Part shown: positions 25,190 to 33,649 of the stretch, one piece after another
How positions within the stretch are numbered: position 1 is the first letter of the stretch
Layout of the letters: the number at the start of each line of letters is the position of its first letter
NCBI GenBank assembly: GCA_045613745.1
Contig: JAZLBP010000013.1
Location: 124,001-188,000, forward strand
DNA length: 64,000 bases
Source of the DNA: UBA940 sp045613745
GTDB taxonomy: Bacteria > Bacteroidota > Bacteroidia > Bacteroidales > Rikenellaceae
Direction of reading: 5' to 3'
Translations under genes and position numbers: made by a program
The notes under the pieces: generated by a model
The model's input: only the letters and a program-made list of their open reading frames with translations
The model's database searches: none
Told to the model about the DNA's origin: nothing

Positions 25190-25882
25190 ATGATTCAAAT
25201 GTTGCAAGCCGTTGACAGCACGGCACTTGTTAATGAACTGACTGAGACTACTTCCAAAAGTATGAGTTTGTGGGAACTGTTCCAAGCCGGAGGATGGCTG
25301 ATGTGGGTACTGCTCGGATTGGGCGGTTTTGTGGTATTCATCTTCGCCGAGCGTTTCATCTCGATTCGCAAAGCCACACAGCTGGATATGAACTTTATGA
25401 ACCGCATCCGCGACTACATCTCGGACGGCCGTATCGACGCCGCTCTAGATGCTTGCCGCCGCACCGACACCCCCATCGCACGTATGATTGAGAAGGGTAT
25501 CGAGCGCATCGGTCGCCCTATGAGCGATGTTCAAACCGCTATCGAGAACGCAGCAAACCTCGAAGTTGCCAAATTGGAGAAGGGCCTTCCCTATCTGTCA
25601 ATGATTTCGGGTGGTGCTCCTATGATTGGTTTCTTGGGTACCGTAATCGGTATGGTACAAGCGTTTATGGCTATGGAGGGCGCAGGTGGCGTTGTTGATA
25701 TGAGCGTGCTTGCAGGAGGTATGTACATTGCGATGCTTACCACCGTTGCTGGTCTGATTGTGGGTATTCCCGCCTACTTCGGCTACAACTATCTGGTTGC
25801 CCGCATCGAGCGTCTGATTTTCCGTATGGAGGCCAACTCGATTGCCTTTATGGATATTCTGAACCAACCCGTAAGAAAGTAA
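25190..25882 (+). CDS. exbB: MotA/TolQ/ExbB proton channel family protein
   Basis: ExbB forms the pentameric inner-membrane part of the proton-driven motor that energises TonB. The 230-residue protein has three membrane segments: one near residues 35-55 (WLMWVLLGLGGFVVFIFAE) and two in the C-terminal half, with the family core YLSMISGGAPMIGFLGTVIG and GMYIAMLTTVAGLIVGIPAY. It follows tamB by 73 nt with no promoter visible, and exbD starts 4 nt after it. Confidence 0.94.
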   Translation: MIQMLQAVDSTALVNELTETTSKSMSLWELFQAGGWLMWVLLGLGGFVVFIFAERFISIRKATQLDMNFMNRIRDYISDGRIDAALDACRRTDTPIARMIEKGIERIGRPMSDVQTAIENAANLEVAKLEKGLPYLSMISGGAPMIGFLGTVIGMVQAFMAMEGAGGVVDMSVLAGGMYIAMLTTVAGLIVGIPAYFGYNYLVARIERLIFRMEANSIAFMDILNQPVRK

Positions 25883-25886
25883 CACA

Positions 25887-26279
25887 ATGGCTATCAAACG
25901 AATTTCCAAAAGCGAGCAGTCGTTTGGTTCGGCTTCGATGACCGACCTTATGTTCCTGCTGTTGATTTTCCTGTTGGTGGCCACCACGATGATCAACCCC
26001 AATGCGTTGAAACTCGTGTTGCCCAAGGGCGAAAATCAACTCAAAGAGAAAGCCTACACCTCGGTGTCTATCGACAAGAAGCTCAACTACTATGTCGAGA
26101 TGCAACGTGTAGAGTTCGACGAGTTGGAGAGCGTGCTGCAACAAAAACTGGCCGGCGAGGAGACTCCCACCATCTCGCTGCACACCGACAACACCGTGCC
26201 CATTCAGAATGTGGTTGATGTGATGACTATCGCCACACGCAATAACTATCAGTTGATAATGGCAATCCAAAAAAAATAG
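25887..26279 (+). CDS. exbD: ExbD/TolR family biopolymer transport protein
   Basis: ExbD is the small partner in the ExbB channel. The 130-residue protein has a single membrane helix with the essential Asp20 (SMTDLMFLLLIFLLVAT), followed by a periplasmic domain. Only one exbD is present, whereas many Bacteroidetes clusters have two. It lies between exbB (4 nt) and the tonB-like gene (8 nt), which indicates translational coupling. Confidence 0.94.
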   Translation: MAIKRISKSEQSFGSASMTDLMFLLLIFLLVATTMINPNALKLVLPKGENQLKEKAYTSVSIDKKLNYYVEMQRVEFDELESVLQQKLAGEETPTISLHTDNTVPIQNVVDVMTIATRNNYQLIMAIQKK

Positions 26280-26287
26280 GATAGACT

Positions 26288-27070
26288 ATGTATTATTACG
26301 ACCCGGATGATAACAGTCGCAGCCGTCGTGGCGGCTACATCGCGCTTACGGCCTATGCCGTAGCGTTGATGTGTGTGTTTGTGTTCGCGTCGTTTACCAT
26401 CGAGATGCCCAACGCCGACGAGGGAATCCTCATCGACTTCGGAACTACCGCCACAGGTTCAGGCCGCGTGGATATGGCTATGAGCGAGCCCGCGCCCAAA
26501 CCTACGGCACCTCGCCCCAAAGCCCCCAAGGTGGAACAGGATATTGTAACCTCGCAACAGGAGGACGCGCCCGCTGTAGTGCAGAAACCGCAGACCAAAC
26601 CCAAACCCGTGGAGGAGGTCGTGGAGCCCGAGCCCAAACCTCGCGAGGTCAACAAGAAGGCTCTGTTCCCCGGTCGCACTGTGGGTAGCGACGCCAAGAG
26701 CGAAGGCGAGACCGACAAGACCGAGGGCAATCAAGGTAATGAACAAGGAACACTCGGAGGCGCACACGCCGAGGGTGGCGGACAAGGCACATCGGGTATT
26801 TCGTACGATTTGTCGGGACGTAGCCCCATAGGTAGTTTCCAACGACCTGCATACAGCAGCAACTATGAGGGACGCGTTGTGATCAGAATCGTGGTAAATG
26901 CAGCAGGTAACGTTGTCAGTGCAGAGTATCAAGCCAAAGGCTCGACCACCGACCGCGCCGAGTTGGTTGAAGCTGCAAAGAAAGCGGCTCGTTCGGCACG
27001 CTTCAACTCTGTTGCACAAGGCACGACCAACCAACAAGGTACCATCACCTATATCTTCAAACTGAACTAA
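26288..27070 (+). CDS. TonB-like energy transducer
   Basis: The 260-residue protein has an N-terminal cytoplasmic stretch rich in Tyr, Asp and Arg and a membrane helix (about residues 18-37). A Pro/Lys/Glu-rich spacer follows, typical of TonB and TolA (KPTAPRPKAPKVEQ, KPKPVEEVVEPEPKPREV), then a Gly-rich region. The C-terminal domain (from about residue 195) reads GRVVIRIVVNAAGNVVSAEY and ends ITYIFKLN. It sits 8 nt after exbD, so it is probably the transducer for this ExbBD motor. Its outer-membrane partner is not in the window. Confidence 0.9.
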   Translation: MYYYDPDDNSRSRRGGYIALTAYAVALMCVFVFASFTIEMPNADEGILIDFGTTATGSGRVDMAMSEPAPKPTAPRPKAPKVEQDIVTSQQEDAPAVVQKPQTKPKPVEEVVEPEPKPREVNKKALFPGRTVGSDAKSEGETDKTEGNQGNEQGTLGGAHAEGGGQGTSGISYDLSGRSPIGSFQRPAYSSNYEGRVVIRIVVNAAGNVVSAEYQAKGSTTDRAELVEAAKKAARSARFNSVAQGTTNQQGTITYIFKLN

Positions 27071-27076
27071 ACCGTT

Positions 27077-27466
27077 ATGCGCATAAAAAGAATATTACTG
27101 ACTCTTGTCTGCCTGCTTGGCGTAAGTGGTCTTTGGGCGCAGACAAATGCACCGCAAATAAAGTTCGACACCTTGGAATACGACTTCGGCAAGGTGCCTC
27201 ACAAAAGCAGTGAGGTCAAATGCACATTTGCCTTCACCAACACAGGCACCGCTCCGCTGGTGATTATCAAGAGTGTCACTTCGTGCAGCTGCACCAAGGT
27301 GGACGCACCCAAGAAACCCGTTATGCCGGGACAAAAGGGCGAACTGACGGTGATTTATGAGCCTAACAAGAAGGAGTCGGGAGTATTCTACAAAGCGATT
27401 GACATCTACGCCAACACCCCCGAAAAGCGCCACACCATTGTGGTGAAGGGTAATGCTGTGGAGTAA
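27077..27466 (+). CDS. DUF1573 periplasmic protein
   Basis: The 129-residue protein has a signal peptide (MRIKRILLTLVCLLGVSGLWA) and a single Ig-like DUF1573 domain with FDTLEYDFGKVPH, FAFTNTGTAPLVI and the double-Cys turn SVTSCSCT, which is diagnostic. DUF1573 proteins are abundant in Bacteroidetes envelopes; their function is not established. It starts 6 nt after the tonB-like gene. Confidence 0.9.
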   Translation: MRIKRILLTLVCLLGVSGLWAQTNAPQIKFDTLEYDFGKVPHKSSEVKCTFAFTNTGTAPLVIIKSVTSCSCTKVDAPKKPVMPGQKGELTVIYEPNKKESGVFYKAIDIYANTPEKRHTIVVKGNAVE

Positions 27467-27486
27467 CACCAAACGAAGGACGCGCT

Positions 27487-28797
27487 ATGGCTTTGCTGTT
27501 TCGAAATGCTACGGTACTGACGATGACCGACCCCGCCGAGGGCCGAACCTTTGTGGCCAACGTTGGCGTCGAGGGCTCGCGCATTGTGATGATTGACCCC
27601 AAAGGTGAGGGCAGTCGCACTGCGGAGTTTGTGGCTCGCTGTGCCGATAGTCTGACCGAAATTGACGCCACCGACCGAATCCTTATGCCCGGTCTTATCA
27701 ACCTGCACACGCACGTTGCAATGACCCTTATGCGCAGCTATGCCGACGACATTCCGTTGATGGCGTGGCTTGGCGACCACATCTGGCCCTTTGAGGCGAA
27801 ACTCACCGCCGACGACATAGCGCTGGGCGCGCGACTCGGAATCGCCGAGATGCTCGAAGGAGGCACAACCACCTTTGCCGATATGTATTGGGACGAGGGT
27901 GCTGTGGCTCGCGTGGCGGCCCAGATGGGTATCCGCGCTGTGGTGTCGCCCTGCTTTGTTGACCCCCGAATGGAAGCCTTCGAGCGCGACATCGTGGACT
28001 GCACCGAGTTTGCCCGCGAGTGCGACACTGTGAGTGTGTGCGTTGCGCCCCACGCGCCGTATAGCTGTTCGGAGGAGAATCTACGCCGAGGCGTAGAGGT
28101 GTGCCGCGAGCTGAACCTGCCCGTACACGTCCACTTGGCCGAGACCGACGACGAGATTGCTGTTGTGCGCGAGAAGTATGGTATGACTCCCATTGAGTTT
28201 TTCGACTCGCTGGGCTACTTCGACTTCCGCACCATAGCCGCCCACTGCGTCAAGCTGACAAGTCGCGATATGGACATCCTGCGCGACAAGCAGGTGAATG
28301 TGGTACACAACCCCCAAAGCAATATGAAACTTTCGAGCGGCATAGCCCCCGTGTGGGAGTTGATGCAGCGCGGAGTTAATGTCACACTTGGCACAGACGG
28401 CACCTGCTCCAACAACGACCTTGATATGTGGGACGAGATGCGCTCTGCCGCGTTCCTGCAAAAGGTTGCGGGCACCGACCCCACTGTTCTACCGGCCTAT
28501 CAGGCACTGCGTATGGCCACAGCCTTGGCAGGTGAGGCTCTCGGAATGGCGGGCGAGCTGGGTGTAATTGCTGAGGGAGCACTGGCCGACATCATCCTGA
28601 TTGACACCTCGCGTCCGCACCTCCATCCTATGAACGACACAGTGGCAACTTTGGTCTATTGCGGCAAGGCGTCGGACGTAGAGATGGTTGTTGTGAACGG
28701 CCGCATAGTGGTGGATAATGGTCGCGTCAGTGGCCTCGACTACCCCACCCTCTACACCGAGGTTGACAGTCGCATCCGTGCTATCAAAAGTCGCTAA
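27487..28797 (+). CDS. mtaD: amidohydrolase, 5-methylthioadenosine/S-adenosylhomocysteine deaminase type
   Basis: This enzyme deaminates methylthioadenosine, S-adenosylhomocysteine or related adenosines to the inosine form. The 436-residue protein has the amidohydrolase metal ligands: His74 and His76 (INLHTHVAMTLMR), the His of HVHLAETDDE, the His of AAHCVKL and the Asp of GTDGTCSNNDLDMWDEM. A C-terminal beta-sandwich rejoins the N-terminal part (MVVVNGRIVVDNGRV). Exact substrate preference cannot be read from sequence. It lies 20 nt after the DUF1573 gene and may be cotranscribed; a terminator follows. Confidence 0.88.
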   Translation: MALLFRNATVLTMTDPAEGRTFVANVGVEGSRIVMIDPKGEGSRTAEFVARCADSLTEIDATDRILMPGLINLHTHVAMTLMRSYADDIPLMAWLGDHIWPFEAKLTADDIALGARLGIAEMLEGGTTTFADMYWDEGAVARVAAQMGIRAVVSPCFVDPRMEAFERDIVDCTEFARECDTVSVCVAPHAPYSCSEENLRRGVEVCRELNLPVHVHLAETDDEIAVVREKYGMTPIEFFDSLGYFDFRTIAAHCVKLTSRDMDILRDKQVNVVHNPQSNMKLSSGIAPVWELMQRGVNVTLGTDGTCSNNDLDMWDEMRSAAFLQKVAGTDPTVLPAYQALRMATALAGEALGMAGELGVIAEGALADIILIDTSRPHLHPMNDTVATLVYCGKASDVEMVVVNGRIVVDNGRVSGLDYPTLYTEVDSRIRAIKSR

Positions 28798-28814
28798 ACA
28801 TACCTATATATAAA

Positions 28815-28850
28815 TAAAAAAGCGTATCCTCATTCGGATACGCTTTTTTT
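28815..28850. terminator. bidirectional intrinsic terminator
   Basis: A 9-bp stem AGCGTATCC (28821-28829) / GGATACGCT (28836-28844) with a 6-nt loop is flanked by an A run and a T run. It lies between the convergent amidohydrolase and argF' genes and can serve both. Confidence 0.9.
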
Positions 28851-28881
28851 AGGCGCATAACGCCGAGAATATCTTATTATA

Positions 28882-29847
28882 TTATTTCAGGCTCTCTAAC
28901 ATTCGTTTAAGGACAACCGTTGCCGAAATCTCACGATTAGCAGCCTCGGGAATAACCAACGAACGGGGCGACTCAATCACATCGTCCGTCACAATCATAT
29001 TACGACGCACGGGCAGGCAGTGCATAAAGCGGGCGTTGTTGGTCACGGCCATTTGGCGGTCGCTAACGGTCCAGCTCATATCCTGCGACAAAATCTTTCC
29101 ATAGTCCTCGGGGCGGGTAACACCAGGACAGCTCCAATTCTTGGCATACACAAAGTCGGCACCCTCAAAAGCCTTCATCTGGTCATACTCAACCTTGGCG
29201 TCGCCCACAAATTCGGGATCGAGTTCGTAGCCCTCGGGGTGAGTGATAACGAAGTCAACATCGGCTGCGTTCATCCACTCGGCAAACGAGTTAGGAACGG
29301 CTTGCGGCAGAGCCTTGGGGTGAGGTGCCCAAGTCAAAACGACCTTGGGACGTGCGGTCTCCTTGTACTCCTCGATAGTAATCAGGTCGGCAAAACTTTG
29401 CAGAGGGTGAACCGTTGCACTCTCCATAAAGAATACAGGCTTGCCCGAGTATTGGATAAATTGGTTGAGAATCTTCTCGTTGTAGTCGTCCTCGCGGCTT
29501 TGGAACTGCGCGAACGAGCGCACACCGATAATATCGCAATAGCTTGCCATCACGGGAATAGCTTCGAGCAGGTGTTCGCTCTTGTCGCCATCCATAATCA
29601 CACCGCGTTCGGTTTCGAGTTTCCACGCGCCTTGATTCACATCCAGCACAATGACATTCATTCCGAGGTTCATCGCCGCCTTTTGGGTGCTCAAACGGGT
29701 GCGGAGGCTATTGTTGAAGAAGATGAGCAGGGCGGTTTTGTTGCGACCCAGCTCACAGTATTTATATCGGTCTGCTTTGATTTCAAACGCCTCGCGCAGA
29801 GCCTCTTTCAGGTCGCCGAGGTCGGTCACATTCTTGAATACTTTCAT
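28882..29847 (-). CDS. argF': N-succinylornithine carbamoyltransferase
   Basis: This is the Bacteroidetes arginine-pathway transcarbamylase, which carbamoylates N-succinyl-L-ornithine instead of ornithine. The 321-residue protein has the carbamoyl-phosphate loop SLRTRLST (Ser47 onward) and HCLPVRRNMIVTDDVIE. Residue 90, which discriminates N-succinyl from N-acetyl substrates in the family (Pro in the B. fragilis enzyme, Glu in the Xanthomonas N-acetyl enzyme), is Ser here (MDGDKSEHLLE, codon 29578-29580). A small residue at this place still favours the succinyl substrate. It is last in its operon, 13 nt after the LysM gene. Confidence 0.92.
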   Translation of the reverse strand: MKVFKNVTDLGDLKEALREAFEIKADRYKYCELGRNKTALLIFFNNSLRTRLSTQKAAMNLGMNVIVLDVNQGAWKLETERGVIMDGDKSEHLLEAIPVMASYCDIIGVRSFAQFQSREDDYNEKILNQFIQYSGKPVFFMESATVHPLQSFADLITIEEYKETARPKVVLTWAPHPKALPQAVPNSFAEWMNAADVDFVITHPEGYELDPEFVGDAKVEYDQMKAFEGADFVYAKNWSCPGVTRPEDYGKILSQDMSWTVSDRQMAVTNNARFMHCLPVRRNMIVTDDVIESPRSLVIPEAANREISATVVLKRMLESLK

Positions 29848-29860
29848 ATCTATGCTCGTA

Positions 29861-31681
29861 TTACTTCACTTTGATATTGTAGCCGGGGGTGTACTCCACC
29901 ACAACCCACTCTCGGTTGAGATGTGCCGACGCCTCCTGCTTTTGCGAATAGTTGTAGGGCATTTGCAACAAATCGTCGCTGTTGCAGTTCAAGCGGTCAT
30001 CGAAACTGCTGCCCGGAGTGAACAGTGCCTTGACAAACGACTTGGCCACGTCATAACCCTTGTAGGAGTAGAGCGTGGGCATCTCGCCATAGGCCGCAAT
30101 GTAGCGGGTGTCGAAAGCACGCACACGCGCATTGGTGCGATCAACGTGATAGGAAGCCACGTAGCACACTCCAAGTTTGAAGTAGAGGTTCTTGTCAAGA
30201 GCGTTATAGCGCACCCATTTGGATTGTCCCAACACGCGGATTTCGGCGGTGCGAGCAGTGCGGGCCGAAGTGTTGTTGTAGGCCGAACTGATACCGGCCA
30301 GAGTCTTATCCACAGTAACCTCGTCGGTCGCGGGAACGATAAACAAGTTAGGGCGATTCCAGTCGATGATATTGACAATCTCGCCTGCATCGTTGGCGCT
30401 ATCGTAGCGATAGGTCTTATAGGGAATACCTGCCAACATCTGCTTCATCTCGGCAACAAAGGCGGCATCATCACGCGCCGAAGTCACCATCACAACGTTG
30501 CTTCCGGGGGCAATAAGCGAGTCCACTTTGGCATACTTGGCCGCAGCATCGGGTGCCGCTTGGAACAGCACAGGACTCTCGACATTCACACTCGACAGAG
30601 GCGAAATGACAGGCACACGACGCGCCTCGGCAACACGCAGCACCGAAGACAACTCGTCGTTATACACAGGGCCAATGATAAGGTCGGCCTCGGCAAACTC
30701 GGGTTGACACACAATCTCGTTAATCTTGGCCTCATCGCGCGCGGTGTTATACACTCTCAGGTCGAGCGACAGACCCTCACTCTTGATTTCATCCATAGCC
30801 ACCAGCACACCCTGATAGAAATCGAGGAAGTTGCGGTCGGCTTTGTCGTTACCGCGAATGGGCAGCAGCAGTGCCACCTCGGCGCGGTCGTTCTTCGAGA
30901 GTGCGTTGCTCAATACATCCGATGCCTGTGTCACGACCACAGCGTCGCCCACAGCCGTAGAGTCGGCCACAGCCACACCCTCAGGCGCAGCTACGGGAAT
31001 ACGTACCATCGACAGCACTTTGAGGTTGCCATCGGTGATGCCGTTAGCCTCGGCAATAGCCTCCGACGACACTTCATATTGTTTGCCCAGCGAATAAAGA
31101 GTCTCACCCGGACGCACAATGTGATATACCGCATCCGACGAAACACTATTGATGGCGTCCTTGTAGTCAACCCACTCTTGGTGGATTTCCGACACCGACG
31201 CATCGCCTTGTTCCTTTTTGCGAATCAACAGCACCTCGCCCTCGGCAATGTGCAGCGGATCCATACCCTTGTTGTCTTCGATAAGTGTAGCAAGGGGAAT
31301 TTCATAGGTCTTGGAGATTGAGTATGCGGTCTCGCCCTTCTGCACGACGTGCTGACGGAAGCCCTTACGCACAATCGTGGGACGTGCCACCACAACCTCT
31401 TGTTGTGCGGGTTTGCACTCTGTGGGAATCTTAATCATCTGTCCCACTTTGAGTCCATCGCGCACCAGCGGGTTGTAGCGCAGGATGGTCGAATCCGCCA
31501 CGCCATAGACCTTGCCCAGCGAGTAGAAGGTGTCGCCCTTGACTACGGCGTGTACCCAGAAATCCTCGCCCGCAATACGAACTTTTGCATCCGAATGCAC
31601 GGTTTGCGATTGAGCCGACACAGTGGTATGGCCCAACAAGCACGCACACACGGCTACCATTATACGGATTGCAATTTTCAT
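29861..31681 (-). CDS. LysM-repeat protein with periplasmic-binding-like C-terminal domain
   Basis: The 606-residue exported protein has a signal peptide (MKIAIRIMVAVCACLLGHTTVSA) and three LysM peptidoglycan-binding repeats at about residues 42-87, 109-153 and 185-230, each with a GDTFYSLGK- or GETLYSLGK-type core. The rest (about 265-580) resembles a type 1 periplasmic-binding fold: VALLLPIRGN, LIIGPVYNDEL and VPVISPLSSVN. That combination recalls LpoA-like activators of peptidoglycan synthases, but the role here is inference. It starts 9 nt after the exonuclease gene. Confidence 0.85.
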   Translation of the reverse strand: MKIAIRIMVAVCACLLGHTTVSAQSQTVHSDAKVRIAGEDFWVHAVVKGDTFYSLGKVYGVADSTILRYNPLVRDGLKVGQMIKIPTECKPAQQEVVVARPTIVRKGFRQHVVQKGETAYSISKTYEIPLATLIEDNKGMDPLHIAEGEVLLIRKKEQGDASVSEIHQEWVDYKDAINSVSSDAVYHIVRPGETLYSLGKQYEVSSEAIAEANGITDGNLKVLSMVRIPVAAPEGVAVADSTAVGDAVVVTQASDVLSNALSKNDRAEVALLLPIRGNDKADRNFLDFYQGVLVAMDEIKSEGLSLDLRVYNTARDEAKINEIVCQPEFAEADLIIGPVYNDELSSVLRVAEARRVPVISPLSSVNVESPVLFQAAPDAAAKYAKVDSLIAPGSNVVMVTSARDDAAFVAEMKQMLAGIPYKTYRYDSANDAGEIVNIIDWNRPNLFIVPATDEVTVDKTLAGISSAYNNTSARTARTAEIRVLGQSKWVRYNALDKNLYFKLGVCYVASYHVDRTNARVRAFDTRYIAAYGEMPTLYSYKGYDVAKSFVKALFTPGSSFDDRLNCNSDDLLQMPYNYSQKQEASAHLNREWVVVEYTPGYNIKVK

Positions 31682-31690
31682 CTTGTGTTG

Positions 31691-32464
31691 TTATTTTGTA
31701 CTTTTTGTTCGGAGATATATCTCGGTCAGCACCTTTTTGGTGTAGGCCGGGAAGTTGCTGTTCATCATCCAATCGTAGTAGGTACGTCGCTCGCGGAAAA
31801 CCTCCTCGACACTACGTCCCTTGTGTTGTCCAAAGGTAAACACCTCGACATCGTTGTCGTCATAAGCAATGAGTCCAGCGAAGTCGGCAGTGCGTTTGTG
31901 AGCACTGAAACCTGCCAAAAACTCCACATCATTGACCAGTTCATCGGCATAACGGTCGAGCTGCGACTCCAACACCTCGTAGGTTGCCAAAGTGTCGGCC
32001 TCGGCCGAGTGTGCATCGTCAAGCGACTTGCCGCAATAGAATTTGTAGGCAGCCACCAGCGTACGTTGCTCCATCTTGTGGAAGATATTCTGCACGTCGA
32101 TAAACTTACGCTTCTTGAGATCCACATCTACTCCTGCGCGCAAAAACTCCTCAACGAGCAGAGGCACGTCAAACTTGTTGGAGTTGAAGCCGCCGAAGTC
32201 GCATCCCTCGATGTAGCTGGCCAGCGATTTGGCAATCTGGCGGAATGTAGGACAATCCTTCACTTCCTCGTCGGTGATTTTGTGCACCGCAGTCGCCTCG
32301 GCAGGTATCGGCATCTCGGGATTGATGCGTTTGGTTTTGACCTCGCGGTCGCCATTGGGGAAGACCTTCACCAACGAAATCTCGACGATGCGGTCGTTGG
32401 TGATGTCTGTTCCCGTGGTTTCGAGGTCAAAAAATATGATTGGATTTTTGAGGTTCAGTTTCAT
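31691..32464 (-). CDS. DEDDh 3'-5' exonuclease (DnaQ/PolC epsilon-like)
   Basis: The 257-residue protein has an N-terminal DnaQ-type exonuclease: Asp13 and Glu15 in FFDLETTGTD, the second motif GGFNSNKFDVPLL and the third motif HSAEADTLATY (DEDDh form). After the nuclease domain comes an extra module of about 65 residues (VEVFTFGQHKGRSVEEVF to the end) that is common in Bacteroidetes homologues. It could be a proofreading subunit or a repair nuclease. It starts 11 nt after dnaN, which supports a link to replication. Confidence 0.9.
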   Translation of the reverse strand: MKLNLKNPIIFFDLETTGTDITNDRIVEISLVKVFPNGDREVKTKRINPEMPIPAEATAVHKITDEEVKDCPTFRQIAKSLASYIEGCDFGGFNSNKFDVPLLVEEFLRAGVDVDLKKRKFIDVQNIFHKMEQRTLVAAYKFYCGKSLDDAHSAEADTLATYEVLESQLDRYADELVNDVEFLAGFSAHKRTADFAGLIAYDDNDVEVFTFGQHKGRSVEEVFRERRTYYDWMMNSNFPAYTKKVLTEIYLRTKSTK

Positions 32465-32475
32465 TGTTTCTCAGA

Positions 32476-33618
32476 TTATGCTTTGTCGTCCTCTTGCAAC
32501 ATCATCGGCATCAGCAGCATAAGAATCGACGAAGTGGGAGTCTCGTCTGCTTCGTACACAGGTTTGAATACACCTGCACGAGTGTGGTCACCCAGCTCAA
32601 TCGAGATGCATTGAGTGTCGGTGTTCGACAGAATCTCAACAAGGAAGGTCGATTTGAAGCCGATTACGATGGGCACACCCTCGTACGAGCACGACAGGTT
32701 CTCGGTTGCCGACATCGAGTAGTCGCGGTCTTGCGCTACAAGGTTGATGCGGTTGTCCGAAATGCTGAGTTTGATGAGGTTGGTTGCTTGCGACGAGCAG
32801 ACAGCCACACGTTTGATACCATTGAGCAGCTCGGTGCGATCAACAACCACGATGTTGGGGTTATTTTGAGGAATAACCGAGTTGTATTTGGGGTAGGTAC
32901 CCTCAATCAGACGGCACACCAGAACGTAGTCACCAAGGTGGAACATTGCGTTCTTGTTGTCGAATTGAGTGCGGATAGCGCCCTCCTCTTTGAGCAGAGC
33001 GGTTTTAAGCAGGTTGGCGGGTTTCTTGGGCAGGATGAACGATGCGGTCAGACCCGACTCCAACTGTTGGGTGTATTTCACAAGTTTGTGAGCGTCGGTA
33101 GCAACGAAGGTAACCTCGCTGGGCTCGATATTCACAAAGATGCTGTTCATAACGGGACGCAGCTCGCCATCGGCAGTTGCGAAGATGGTTTTATTGATAC
33201 CGTCCACCAGCATATCGGCGTCCATATCCAACTCAACTTTTGCGTCAGACAACATAGGTACGGTGGGATAGCTCAGACCCGACAGACCGGGAATAGAGAT
33301 TTCACCGGTAGCCCAGCTGATGTTGATTTTCCAGGTGTTGTTGTCGATTTCGATAGTCAGAGGTTGCTCCGAAAACTCTTTGAGCGTATCCAACATACGT
33401 TTGTAGGGGGCAGCCACCACGCCTTCGCTCTCGACGCCGTCAACTTTCACCTTACCGATGAAGGTTGTGTCGAGGTCCGATGCGGTAACTTTGAGGGTGT
33501 CGCCCTGCAACTCGAACAAGAAATAGTCGAGAATAGGCAGAGTGTTTTTACTGCTGATAACCTTACCTGTTGTCGAGAGTACCGACAACAAAGCCGAACT
33601 TGATACTGTAAATTTCAT
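32476..33618 (-). CDS. dnaN: DNA polymerase III beta subunit (sliding clamp)
   Basis: The beta clamp is a dimeric ring that tethers polymerases and repair proteins to DNA. The 380-residue protein has the three clamp domains, with the start MKFTVSSSALLSVLSTTGKV and the core PILDYFLFELQGDTLKVTAS. The C-terminal end LMLLMPMMLQEDD differs from the usual LMPMRL and carries a short acidic/Lys tail. dnaA is not beside it; uridine phosphorylase lies 31 nt upstream and the exonuclease 11 nt downstream. Confidence 0.97.
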   Translation of the reverse strand: MKFTVSSSALLSVLSTTGKVISSKNTLPILDYFLFELQGDTLKVTASDLDTTFIGKVKVDGVESEGVVAAPYKRMLDTLKEFSEQPLTIEIDNNTWKINISWATGEISIPGLSGLSYPTVPMLSDAKVELDMDADMLVDGINKTIFATADGELRPVMNSIFVNIEPSEVTFVATDAHKLVKYTQQLESGLTASFILPKKPANLLKTALLKEEGAIRTQFDNKNAMFHLGDYVLVCRLIEGTYPKYNSVIPQNNPNIVVVDRTELLNGIKRVAVCSSQATNLIKLSISDNRINLVAQDRDYSMSATENLSCSYEGVPIVIGFKSTFLVEILSNTDTQCISIELGDHTRAGVFKPVYEADETPTSSILMLLMPMMLQEDDKA

Positions 33619-33649
33619 AGCGCTATATGTGTTTTATTTGTTTTTCGTT

